Assembly: GCA_026545225.1 (NCBI GenBank)
Contig: CM048851.1
Location: 31,185,956-31,249,955 of the forward strand
DNA from: Cornus controversa
Taxonomy: Eukaryota > Streptophyta > Magnoliopsida > Cornales > Cornaceae
Length of the DNA: 64,000 nt
Reading direction: 5' to 3'
The position numbers and the translations under genes were made by a program. Numbering within the stretch: position 1 is the stretch's first letter; each line of letters begins with the position of its first letter. The notes beneath the pieces are model-generated. The model was not told the origin of the DNA and searched no databases. It worked only from the letters and a program-made list of their open reading frames with translations. Below, one piece after another: positions 1-11,500 of the stretch.

Positions 1-706
1 CACCAAAACCTTTAACTTTTAACTATTTGGAGCTTCTTTAAAATACTTCATCAACCACATTAGGTAATGGCCCTTTGTTGTCATATTCAGCTGAAGTTCA
101 GCCTTGGAACCTTAGCACTGACAAAATATGAGGACATTTTTTTGTCTCAAGTATAATTAAAATGGAAAAAATGAAGGAACAAACTTATGTCATGTAGTTT
201 ATATTAAAACAAATGATGTTACAAATTATTTTAACTTATGAGTTTCAAATGATTCAACAATATTAACGTTTTTACTTTTGACAAAACTATATGCGTGCAC
301 ACTGACTTGGACATGCATTCATACATGAGAATGATATTTCTTTTCTTCACTAAGGATATTTAAAGTTACAAGCACCTCAATGAAGATTTTATCTATGGTC
401 AAACATGTTAGTGTGATGCTCATATCTTAAATGATGCATATACAAAGTTATATGCTATTTATGAAATATTCTCTATAGAATTACATATTTCATAAATGAC
501 CTTTTTATAGATAGAATTCTCATTTTTTGACTTGTTTTCTTAAACTGTTTGGATTTTTTTTTTTCATTTTGGTTTCTAGCACCTAGCATATTCGTGATTT
601 GGATGGCTGGAATGATTGATGTCTCTTCTCATTGTGCATACATCTTGTCTGAAAAATTGCATCCCTCCTTTTGCTAAGCTATGATTTGCTTAAAAAAATT
701 GTTAAA
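1..706. other. Intron sequence, nothing recognised
   Basis: AT-rich DNA inside the REN1-like gene, downstream of its last visible exon. I see no exon, RNA gene or bounded repeat. Confidence 0.5.
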
Positions 707-717
707 AGTATGAAGAA

Positions 718-959
718 AATCGTATCAATGGAATTTCAACTTTAACTGGGAATTCTCCGTAAATTGTAAATTTCCTACATATACTTTTCCAAAGACTTGG
801 AGTATCCAATTTTCCTTTCATATGAAAAGTAGAGGTTATAAAGAATTTTGTTTTCCCTAGTTGAAATTCACACACCCACTTTGTCCCTATAGGGACTTGA
901 ACCTTCAACCTTCTACTTTGGAAGGTGAGGAAGTACAACTAGGCTACAGCCCTTGGTGA
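718..959 (-). mobile_element. tRNA-derived SINE-like element
   Basis: On the minus strand a tRNA-like head has an A-box-like TAGCCTAGTTGT (936-947) and a B-box-like GGTTCAAGTCCC (892-903). The block is flanked by near-identical direct repeats AGTATGAAGAA (707-717) and AGTTATGAAGAA (960-971), as expected of a target-site duplication. No long poly-A tail is seen, so the 3' boundary is approximate. Confidence 0.5.
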
Positions 960-971
960 AGTTATGAAGAA

Positions 972-1952
972 TTTTAATCTACCTTTTAACCATATGCATA
1001 GAAAAATTCAAAGGGTTAAAAAATTTATAGTTTATCCCTCTTTGGAAAATGGCCATTGGTACTTATAGGAAGAGTTCATGAAATTTAGCTAAGCAAATTC
1101 TAGATATATCTTTTCATGCCATTCTTTGATAAAATACCACCATATATATTAGCACAACTAAGTTTGTGAAAGAACATGAGAGGATTCCTCCACTTGCATC
1201 TCCAGAGCCACTTAAGTTTGTTATCCCTCAAGAGTAACTCTTCACATTGACCCATTATACTGCATTTTATTGATGCAATGGACAATCCAAAACTACCAAG
1301 AGTTTATTTTATAGTTGGCTAATCTTGTAAGATAACTTTTAATTAGGCTCCATTGAGTATACTCCACTTCAATGCATTCCCTGTAAACATTAAGTGTTCT
1401 GCTAAGGAATTTGCAAGCAATCTTGCAACATGCCCACCATACTTCCATTTCCAGCTAAATATAACTTATTGTGTAAGGTTGGGCCTCTCCTCCTCCCACT
1501 ATAAAGAACTTCCCAAATAAATTATTAGGCTGATGCATCCTTTACCCTTCATCACTGCCCTGGTAAAGCTGAATCCTTCCTTCTTGTTCACTGGGTAACT
1601 TATGATGCTTGAAATTGTAGAAACAAGACAGCCTTAAGGGAGAAGTCCTAGAATTAACCTTAGGTGCTCGAGATTTCAAATTTTTTACACTTATAATTGG
1701 TAACTAGGGAGGGATTAAAACGTGTTTTCAAAACAATAATACCATGTGTCATTCTAAAGAATAAAAACATAAAAAATACAAAGTTCCAAGAATGCAATGC
1801 ATACATGCCAAACCCCAGAACCCACAATGGCGGAAGCCTCGTGCACTGGGTTTGCCCTTTACATACATTTATTTACCTACTTGCTTGGACCTTTTATCAC
1901 TTTTTTTTTTTTTTTTACATTCCACTGACAACTAAAACAAAAACTAAACATC
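972..1952. other. Intron sequence, nothing recognised
   Basis: No conserved exon or mobile element boundary is visible. A minus-strand open frame around 1100-1285 has no recognisable family. Poly-T runs occur near 1900-1916. Confidence 0.4.
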
Positions 1953-1965
1953 AGGTGTATTTTTT

Positions 1966-2084
1966 TTTTTTTTTGATTAGGTAAGTAAAACCACACACGC
2001 ACACTGCCTCCACTGAAGCTCGAACCCTGGACCTCCCTTTGGGAAGCCAGGGTCTTTATGCCGCTGGACCAATTGGTCTTTGTT
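1966..2084 (-). mobile_element. tRNA-derived SINE with 13-bp target duplication
   Basis: The minus strand starts with a tRNA-like head (A-box-like TGGTCCAGCGG at 2061-2071, B box GGTTCGAGCTT at 2017-2027) and ends in a poly-A tract, seen as T's after 1960 on the plus strand. Perfect 13-bp direct repeats AGGTGTATTTTTT flank it at 1953-1965 and 2085-2097. It is a short, cleanly bounded RNA polymerase III-type retroposon. Confidence 0.72.
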
Positions 2085-2550
2085 AGGTGTATTTTTTGTG
2101 GTATTCATCCAAATTTATGACAAAAAGGAATGAAGATGATGAGTTTTTCAGTATTTTTATTTTGTTCAATATAATATCATAGAATCCCTCAAGCTCACCT
2201 GAACAGCTTGCATCTCATTAATCTCAAAAAAGAAAGATTGTAGTTCAAGTTGCATATGATAATTCACTAGGGAGTTTAATGGTAGTACAGGTTTTTTTTT
2301 TTTTTTAAAGTATTGGTAGGTCAGGTTTTATAGCGTGAAGAAGATCACATAGTTGGTAGTAGAAGGATCCATGAGATGACAAAAAATTATATATACTAGT
2401 GGAATAGTTAAATAAATAAGATCTTCAATGCACTGGTCAAACTTTCAAATGACATTCATCCAACAACATATGTGATGGTTTTGTCATTTTTCATTATTAG
2501 AAGTATCTTAGGAAGCAACAAAAAAATTAAAACTATTAAAATAAACTTAC

Positions 2551-5500
2551 GACATGCTTCCACCAGAGCATTGCAGCATGATGCAGGAACTGGAGATGAT
2601 GGTAACTCACGGATAACATACTACAACAGTGCAATAAAGAAAACAATAAATAAAGATAATACAGGTTCCAGAGTTGAAAACCACAAAAATATTTACATAT
2701 TTTATTTTGACCAAAGATGATACCTTGACACAATCAGCAATAACATGTGCATCCTCCTGTGGAGAAAACTCTTGTTTTCCTACATTGGAGAGCATGAATA
2801 AAAGAACACAATAAAAAAACATGGTGGAATAACTGAAAACATATAATATCTCTTACAAGACACTACCAAAAAAATCATCTTCCTTATCTATAATGCTCAA
2901 TCAGCTGAAAGTGTTCCCTGTTTGACCATCACTATGTTCTTTCCAACAGTGTCCTGATTCCCGTTGACAGTAAACCTTTATGTACATATATATACATGTT
3001 AAGAAACTTCATTAATGGGTATGACAGTATTCTAAGAAAAAATTACCAAATAATTAGTGTACTCATTAATCAGAACCCTCAAGTTATCAACTGCAGAAAG
3101 CCAGCCACAGCATTAAGTGAGGTCAAGTGAACCCACTAGAATTTTAAAAAACATGGCGTTTAATTAAATATTATTTAGCAATTGACCCTCTAAATTTTTT
3201 GAAAATTGAAGAATGGTTGTTTCAATCTTCAATTATTAAAAAATGATGGGAAAGTTTTAAAAAAAGAAAAAGAGAAGAAAGAAAGTAAACAAAAAGCCCA
3301 TCACCCAATGTTGATCTTGGCAATCTGGGATGTTAGGAGGTAAAGACTGGAGATATACATAATATGTGGCATTACTTTGTATAAATGGATGCTCTAAGAT
3401 TCAAACTTGCATCACCATGCCTACGTTACATGTGATAAACCCATGAGTAGAACTCATCCTTGAAAATTGGCTTACAAGGAGAGGGTGCCCATGTGTATAT
3501 ACACTGCAGATCTCAAAGGTACCCAGTCGATGTGGGACTATGCTGTAGAGACCGGGTCCAATTTTGACCGGTTTCCATTTTAAGCATCATTTTTGCCCTA
3601 ATTGTATTTTAAATGATGTTTAGCATGTTTTAATATTGGGAAACATGTTTGGGGAGTGGTATTAAGGTTTTGGGAAGTTTTAGGGACATTTGGAGAAGTT
3701 TGACTTTTTGGGTCAAAGGGGCCCCGGGATGTGGTCCGGGTGGACCCAGGGATCCGAAAATTTTCGGAAAAATATAATTTTTGGTCCATAACCAAACGAA
3801 ATATTTAGAGAGTTAAGAAATTGATTTCGGAGCCATATCTGCTTTCAAAATTGAAAACGGAGGTCGGGAGGACATGTTAAGTGACTCGGGAGCGTTTTGG
3901 TCATTTCGTGTCCCAAGTGGAGAGAAAAATATCTAGAGGGCTGGAATATTTCATTTTTACAGATCTCACTCTCTCTCTAAATCTCCCACTTCATCTCTCT
4001 CATTTCTCTCTAGATTTTGGAGGTGTTAGGCTAGGAATCGGGAAACGCCGAAGGCAAATGTTTTGCTTTACTCGGCGAGGGCTACATGTTGGACCAAACA
4101 AAGTCTTCGTTTGGCAAGGTAGAAAGGGTTGGAATTTTTGGAACTTGGCTTCCAAGATTAGGACTTAAGGTAGGGGTGTGAAATTCCTCTTTATTTTGAT
4201 TCTATAGGTCCCTTATTTGTGACATGAAAGATATGTTGAATATTTTGTGAGATTAGGGTTTTGTGCATATATATATATATATATATATTGAAATTATATA
4301 TGATGCATGATTTGGTGATGTTTATGAATACATTTTATGATCGTGTTCATTTGCGGGTTGTGTGAGTTTTGATTCCATGAGTTAAGAAAAATGCATGAAA
4401 TAAGTTTTCCTTAAAAATGCATTGGTTGTGATTCCACATGAAATGAGTGATTTTCATTATGACAAACTTGAGGATAACATGCATTAACTTGGTTATATTA
4501 TTATGCTTTTGATGAGAATTGTGATAATCTTGAGTTGTGGTGCATTATGTGATAAAATGCAATATGTGGGAATTGTGAATTTTTGAGCATTTATGTGATA
4601 AGTGTACATTATGTGAAAAGCACGGTTTTTAGGGCATGTGTGAGAATTAAGAAGGGCCCGGAGCCCTAGGGTGCAAGACTCAAAACTTGGCCAAGCGGGT
4701 GTCGCTTCTGTCGAGTTAGTAGCTCAAAAAGCATAAACAGAGTTTGTGGTTTCGAAGAAACCCTTACTGTGGATTGTGACAAGCAAAGTCCTCAGTTGAA
4801 TTGATTTTTGGATTATACGTAGTGTGAGTTTACTTGTGAGTTGTAACTTCATATAAATTGCCATATATTGAAATGTGAAGCATCACGCATGATTTCTAAA
4901 ACTTGTATGTTTTAAGGGTGAAAAGCATGGACACTTGTTGTGTAGTCATGACTTCATATGCATTCATGCATGGCTGCCTGAGTTAAGGTAGAGTCGGGTG
5001 GATCATTCCAAATGGGCGTAGTTGTATGCTCACCCCCATCCCCCAAACTCTTTTACAAATAAAGCTCCTATGGAGGATGAAGCTTAAGTTGGCACGTGGA
5101 TCTTTTTGATTTCTTTTGGATTCCTGCCTTTTGGATATGTAGATAAATGTCCATGCCGGCTTGTGGCATGTGTACTATGTTAAAAATGTTGTAATTACAT
5201 TTGAATTATGTTGGTATATTTAGATTTCAAATGTAATGGCCACATATGACTTATGTATAACTTTTGAGGAATACAATGTATGGTGAAGAGTTGAATCTCA
5301 ATGTTTATGTGTTATGGATTTAATTAATTATTAGATTCAATTTGCATGTTGGGACCATATGAAGTATGGGTAAGATATTTCAATGTTTTGCATAACATGG
5401 AGAATGTACGTATGTTCTGGATTGAGAAGTGGGATAAGAATGATAATTGTAATCACTTAGTGGTGAAGAGTTTATGTGAAGTATGGGTGAGATATTTCAA

Positions 5501-8500
5501 TGTTTTGCATAACATAGAAAATGTACGTATGTTGTGGATTGAGAAGTGGAATAAGAATGATAATTGTAATCACTTAGTGGATTTGTGGTTGTAGCAGGTG
5601 AGTGATTACGATGCATCGTAATCCCAATTACAATGAATCATGATATAGCGATGCGATCATGATGCATCGTAAATGGTTGAGTGTTTTAAGTGGGATTCCA
5701 GGAGATTTCGCAGGATGTTACACAACTTGTGCGATGCATCGTAATGTGTGGTTGGTGGACTATTGAGATAGAAGTGGGGAATTATGTGACGTCATGTAAC
5801 GGAACCATTAGGGTAAGTTGCGTTGCATCGTAATGTGTGGTTGGTGGATTGTTGAGATAGAAGTGGAAAATTATGGGACGTTATGTAACGGAACCATTAG
5901 GGTTAGTTGGACCTACAATGTACGTGTATACGTAATTGTATGCAATTTAAGCTTCCGTGGTGATATACATGGATGGACATTCCATTAGGGTTAATGGACA
6001 ACGTCACCTCCTGTCCCATGTGTGGGGCTCGTAATAGATTATTAAGGTTGAGACATACGTAGGTGAATGTGTGTAGGTGATTACACTTCCGCATTGAGAT
6101 TAGAGATGTGAAATGTATTAGAGTACAATTGGTGATGAATAGAATTAATAATTGATTTCACCATTCACCCCATTTCCCTCGCTTTTAACCGGGTGTCGGA
6201 AATCGAAGCGTGACAATGCTAACACTCCCCCTCAGCGCCTGGAGACACTCGGCTCTCCCCCTCTACGCAAGGCAGGAGATACGAACCCAACCCACCCCTG
6301 TGGTACACTTGCTCTGATACCATGATAAACCCATGAAGTTAGATTTGAAGTAACTAAGTGTTTGTAGAAGTAGAGGAGAGGAGGAAGAAGAGGAGAAAGA
6401 GAGAAGTCTGCTGGGAGAAAATGAGAAAGCTGAAATTAGGGTTTCCCCACACTTCTCACCCAATATATATATGTGGACAAAGTACAAAGGTACCCTTAAT
6501 GAATACAAAGTACAAAAGTGCCCTTAATGAAAAAGAGAAATAATAAAGGAACAAACTCTCTAACACTCCCCCTCAAGCTGGAGCATATAGATTAAACATG
6601 CTCAGCTTGGAACAAATGTGCTGAAAAGTAGGACGAGCGAGCGACTTTGTAAGAACATCATCGAGCTGGACTTCAGAACAAATATAGGGAGTAACAATTT
6701 GCTTTTGCATCAGCAGATCCCGAATAAAATGACAATCCACCTCGATATGCTTGGTCCACTCATGGAAAACCGGATTGCTGGCAATAAAAATAGCGGTCTA
6801 ATTATCACAATGCATCGACATAGGAGTAGGAACGTTAAAAACCATCTCATAAAGAAGAGAGCAAACCCATAACATCTCGGAGGCGGTGTGAGCCATAACA
6901 CGATATTCAACCTCAGCACTAGAGCGAGCAACGACAGTTTGCTTCTTACTGCGCCAAGTAACAAGATTACCTCCAACAAAGGTGCAATAGCCAGATGTAG
7001 ATTGCCTATCAGAAAAACTGCGGGCCTAGTTAGCATCACAAAAACCAATTACAGATAAGGAAGAAGATGTTGTATATAATAGGCCTTTTCCAGGCGCACC
7101 TTTTAGATAATGCAGAATACGACAAACAGCTTCAAAGTGAGGTGCACGAGGAGCATTCATATACTGACTAACTACACCAACTGCATAAGTAATATCAAGA
7201 CGAGTAATAGTTAGATAGATTAGTTTGCCAACCAGGTGGCGGTAACGGCCAACATCGATAAACAAATCCCCATGTTCACCATATAGTTTGACCATTGAAT
7301 CCATAGGAGTATCAACAGATCGAGCACCTAAAAGTCTTGTCTCAGAAAGAAGGTCAAGAACATATTTTCGTTGAGACAGTGAGGTGCCCTGACGAGAGCG
7401 AGCGACTTCAATTCCTAGGAAATACCGAAGAGCACCCAAGTCTTTAGTATGGAAGTGGTGACCCAAGTGTCTTTTCAACTAGGCAATACCTGCTGAATCG
7501 CTCCCAGATATAATAATATCATCAACATAAACAATCAAGACAATAGTACCACCGGAAGAATGACGAACAAAAACAGAATGATTAGAAGTAGAACGCTGAA
7601 AGCCAAACTTAATTACCACAGCACTAAATCTATCAAACCAAGCACAGGGAGACTGTTTCAGGCCGTATAGAGCCTTTTCCAAGCGACAAACAAGATGCTC
7701 ACTACCAACAACATAACCAGGTGGTTGATCCAAGTAAACTTCCTCTTTTAAATCCCCATAAAGAAATGCATTCTTTATATCAAGCTGATATAAAGGCCAA
7801 GAACAACAAACAACCACTAACAGAAGAATTCGTACCGAGTTAAGACGGGCTACAGGAGAGAAGGTCTCGGAGTAATCAACCCCATATGTTTATGTGTATC
7901 CTTTGGCAACCAAACGTGCCTTAAGACGCTCAACAGAACCATCAGGATGATACTTAATAGTGTAAACCCAACGACAACCGACAGTCCGTTTCCCAGAAGG
8001 GAGAACAGTAAGCTCCCAAGTCTGATTTTGTGAAGAACACTCATGTCCTCATCCATAGCATGTTTCCATCCAGACATAGATAAGGCCTGTTGAAAAGATG
8101 AAGGAGTAGAAACAGAGGACAAGGTAAAGGCAAAAGACTACAAGGAGGAGGAAACACGATCATAAGAAACAAAATTAGCAATGGGATGTTGACAAGTATA
8201 TTTACCTCGACATAATGCAATTGGTAAATCATCAGTGGTAGAAGTGGATGGTGGAGGAAGAAGAACCTCTGGTTGAGAAGATGACATGTCCGGGCTATAA
8301 GGAACAACAGGCTGAGATCGTGACCATTGTAAACCTACAAGGGAGGATTAGAAGATAGACGAGAACTAGAAGGTGAAGCTAATGGCATTGGAAGAGTGGG
8401 TAGAGATAAGGAAGGCTCCCCCTCATGGGAAGATAGGAGATCTGAAGACAAATTTTGACCAGACAAGGAAAAGAAAGGAGTGGACTCAAAAAAGGTAACA

Positions 8501-11500
8501 TCAGCACTCACAAAGCCTAGACGCAGGATTGTAACAATGATACCCTTTCTGAGTGTGGGAATACCCAAGAAAAACACACTTACGAGCACGAGGGGACAGT
8601 TTGTTATGGCCCGAATCTAGATTATGAACAAATGCGACACAACCAAAGACACGAGGAATAAGTTGAAAAGGAGAGCGATCAGAATACAAAAGAGAGAAAG
8701 AAGACTGATTATTTAGAACAGTAGAGGGCACACGATTAATTAGATGACAAAGCAGAAAGAACTGCATCGGCCCAAAACTGTTTGGGGACATGCATATACA
8801 ATAACAATGTACAAGCAACATCCAATAAATGGCGGTGTTTTCGTTCAGCAACACCATTCTGTTGCGAAGTGTGAGCACAACTAGTTTAGTGAAGAGTACC
8901 ACGATCAGTACAAAAGGAATCCATAATAGACTGTGTATATTCTAATACATTGTCAAATCGAAGAATTTTAATGCGTTTACCAATTGAGTGAAAATTTCAT
9001 TATAGAATTTAGCAATAATACGAGGTAACTCCTATCTCTCTTTTATCAAAAATAACCATGCCATTCGAGAATAGTCATCAACAAATATAACAAAATAACG
9101 AAATCCATTCAAACTAAGGGTTCGAGAAGGACCCCAAATGTCCGTATGGACTACATCAAATGATTCAGTTTGACGACTATGACTACGACTAGGAAAAGAA
9201 CTACGGTGATGCTTGCCCAACTGACAAGCTTCACATTCTAAGACAAACACATGACTCAATGTAGGAATAGCTAATCGTAATCTTGCCAACGATGGGTGAC
9301 CCAAACGAAAATGCCATTGAAGTGGCGAGATTGTAGCAGTCAAGGCTGATGAAAAGGTAGAAGGAGGTTCACCAGGATCTAGATAATATAACCCATCTTT
9401 CTCATGCCCTGAACCAATCATCTTCTTCATCCTGAGGTCCTGTAAAATACATGAATTGGGAGAAAAGCTTATAGAATAGTGTAATGCTTTAGTCAGTTGA
9501 CTTACAGAAAGCAGATTAAAAGGAACATGAAGAACATAGCAACTGGAAGATAAGGACATTGTCTTGGTAGGGTGAAGGACACCTTTCCCATAGACAGGAC
9601 GAGAAGAACCATCAGCTAAAACAATATGGTGTTTAACTGATTTTAGATCAGAAAAGAGAGAGGATATACTAGACATATGGGAACTAGCTTCGGAATCAAT
9701 GACCCAGGATGAAGAAGATTGGGCCACACATTCAATATTACCTGAGTTGGCTAATGTAGCAGTTGATGTGGATGAGAGAGTAGATTTCAATGTCTGAAGA
9801 AGCTCGCTAAGTTGAGTGGTGAGCGTATCACGAGAGCCAGACTCCGAAGCCGCTGTCCAAATGTAGTACTAGGTTGTTATGGTTGTGAAGTACCATCTCT
9901 AACTTGATGTACATACTATGGTTTACTATATTTTACCCAACAAAAAGGTTCAGTGTGATTTGTACCACCACAATGATCATACTTTCTGTCACCACGTCCA
10001 CTAGAACGGCCACCACCATAGAAACTACCACGAAAACCACGACCACCACAGCTACCACGAGAACTACTACAACCACCACTATGAGAGATTAATGCAGAAG
10101 ACTCTATAGGAGGTACAAAGGAGTGGTGCCCCAAAGATGATCTTAATAGACGAGAATAAACATTTGCAGCTATAGGTAATTTCTCACTAGCAAGAATCTG
10201 TCCTTTTAAGCCACGAAGGTATAGTATTCGTTGCGCTAGATCAGTAGTAATTGGTCGATGTTGAAGTAGTTGATCCCATAAACTTTTCAATGTATAGTAT
10301 TCCGATAATGGTTTTCCGGACTATTTAGTAGTAAAAATATTCTCATACAACTCATAAACGCGAGAAACATTACTTTGTTGCGGAAACGATTCAGCAATAG
10401 AGTCCCAAATCTTTTTAGAGAAATCACAAAAGGCAACTGTATTGGCAATTTAGGGTTCCATACTGTGCCATAGCTATCCCATAACAACACTATCCTCACA
10501 TACCCAATCTTCAATTTCCTTCTCATCAGAAGGAGGCTTTTCAGTCAAATATTTCAATTTCCTTCGCCCACGCAGAAAAACCTGAATTGCATAAGCCCAA
10601 GATAGATAATTAATTCCATTCAATTTCTGCGAGGTAATCGACTTAGGCATCTCGTCATCTTTAATGGATTTTGACTTAGCTTCTGCCATTGGTAATATAT
10701 GAACAAAGAAGAATTGAAACTGAACAAATTAGATGTCCAAATGGAACTTAATCGCAAATTTTCCAACAACAATAGCCTAATAAAAATCTCAAGGTGTAAG
10801 AAGCAGATTGCAGCAAATTTCAACAATAAAACTGACTAAAACAAAACAAATGGCCTGTAAAATACTTAATTGCAGATTTTCCAGCAACAACAACAGCCCA
10901 AGAAAAAAAATCTCAGCACCCCAAGAACCCAAACAAGGTGTAAAAAGCAGATTGTAGCAAATTTCAGCAATAAAAACTGACTTAAAAAAAGGCTCCAATA
11001 TCCAAATCAAGAAATATCGGTTGAAATTCGAAAAAAAAATGTTAAAGGACCCTCAAAAAAACATCAGAACACAGCAGGAATAACACCTTGCATACCAAAA
11101 AATTCAGGCGAGCCAGATCTGGTGGTCCCCAACCTGTATCTGTTGACGTCAGCATGATGTCAGCCCACTGACGCTGATGTCAACCTTCCTACTGTTGGCT
11201 AACTGAATATAAATGAGTTCTAGGCTTGATCGTTGCTCTGATACCAAGTTAGATTTGAGGTAACTAAGTGTTTGTAGAAGTAAAGAAGAGGAGAAAGAGA
11301 GAAGTTTGCTGGGAGAAAATGAGAAAGCTGAAATTAGGGTTTCCCTACACTTCTCACCCAATATATATATGTGGACAAAGTACAAAGGTACCCTTGATGA
11401 ATACAAAGTACAAAAGTGCCCTTAATGAAAAAGAGAAATAACAAAGAAACAAACTCTCTAACAGGTAGAACTCATCCTTGAAAATCGAATTACAAGGAGA

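Larger units (their letters stand above)
3544..6215. mobile_element. Long solo LTR (about 2.7 kb) inserted in the TRIM left LTR
   Basis: It begins TGTAGAGACCGGGTCC and ends GAAGCGTGACA. ATGC (or ATGCT, depending on the terminal base) occurs on both sides at 3540-3544 and 6216-6220, and removing the block restores the TRIM LTR. There is no gag or pol. Its ends match those of the element at 50080-51906, including a CCATTTCCCTCGC motif shortly before the right terminus. Inside are a (TA)n run at 4266-4288, a GCTCACCC motif near 5029 and tandem repeats at 5361-5906. Probably Ty3-type LTR family, but that is a guess. Confidence 0.7.
6337..11463 (-). mobile_element. Ty1/copia retrotransposon with both LTRs, coding region decayed
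   Basis: LTRs lie at 6337-6565 (3') and 11247-11463 (5'), near-identical apart from a roughly 10-bp purine insertion in the left one. They begin TGTTAG and end CTAACT on the element strand. The primer site (complement of GCTCTGATACCA, 11235-11246) abuts the 5' LTR and a polypurine tract (CTCCCCCTCAAG on the plus strand) follows 6565. Order gag, protease, integrase, RT, RNase H is copia-type. The element sits in the TRIM right LTR and in intron 10 of the host gene, in the same orientation as that gene. I could not find a clear target duplication. Several frameshifts and stops make it non-autonomous. Confidence 0.9.

Noticed and set aside
2198..2221. Possible micro-exon of the REN1-like gene (INEMQAVQ on the minus strand, between AG and GT)
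   Set aside because: 24 bases with acceptor- and donor-like ends, but the peptide does not match the expected next RhoGAP segment.
5346..5594. 82-codon protein with an internal repeat
   Set aside because: The peptide repeat is just the translation of a 117-bp DNA duplication in a non-coding LTR.
5604..5906. Viral or plasmid-type replication origin (iterons and palindromes)
   Set aside because: The motifs belong to a solo LTR with defined ends; no replication gene is nearby.
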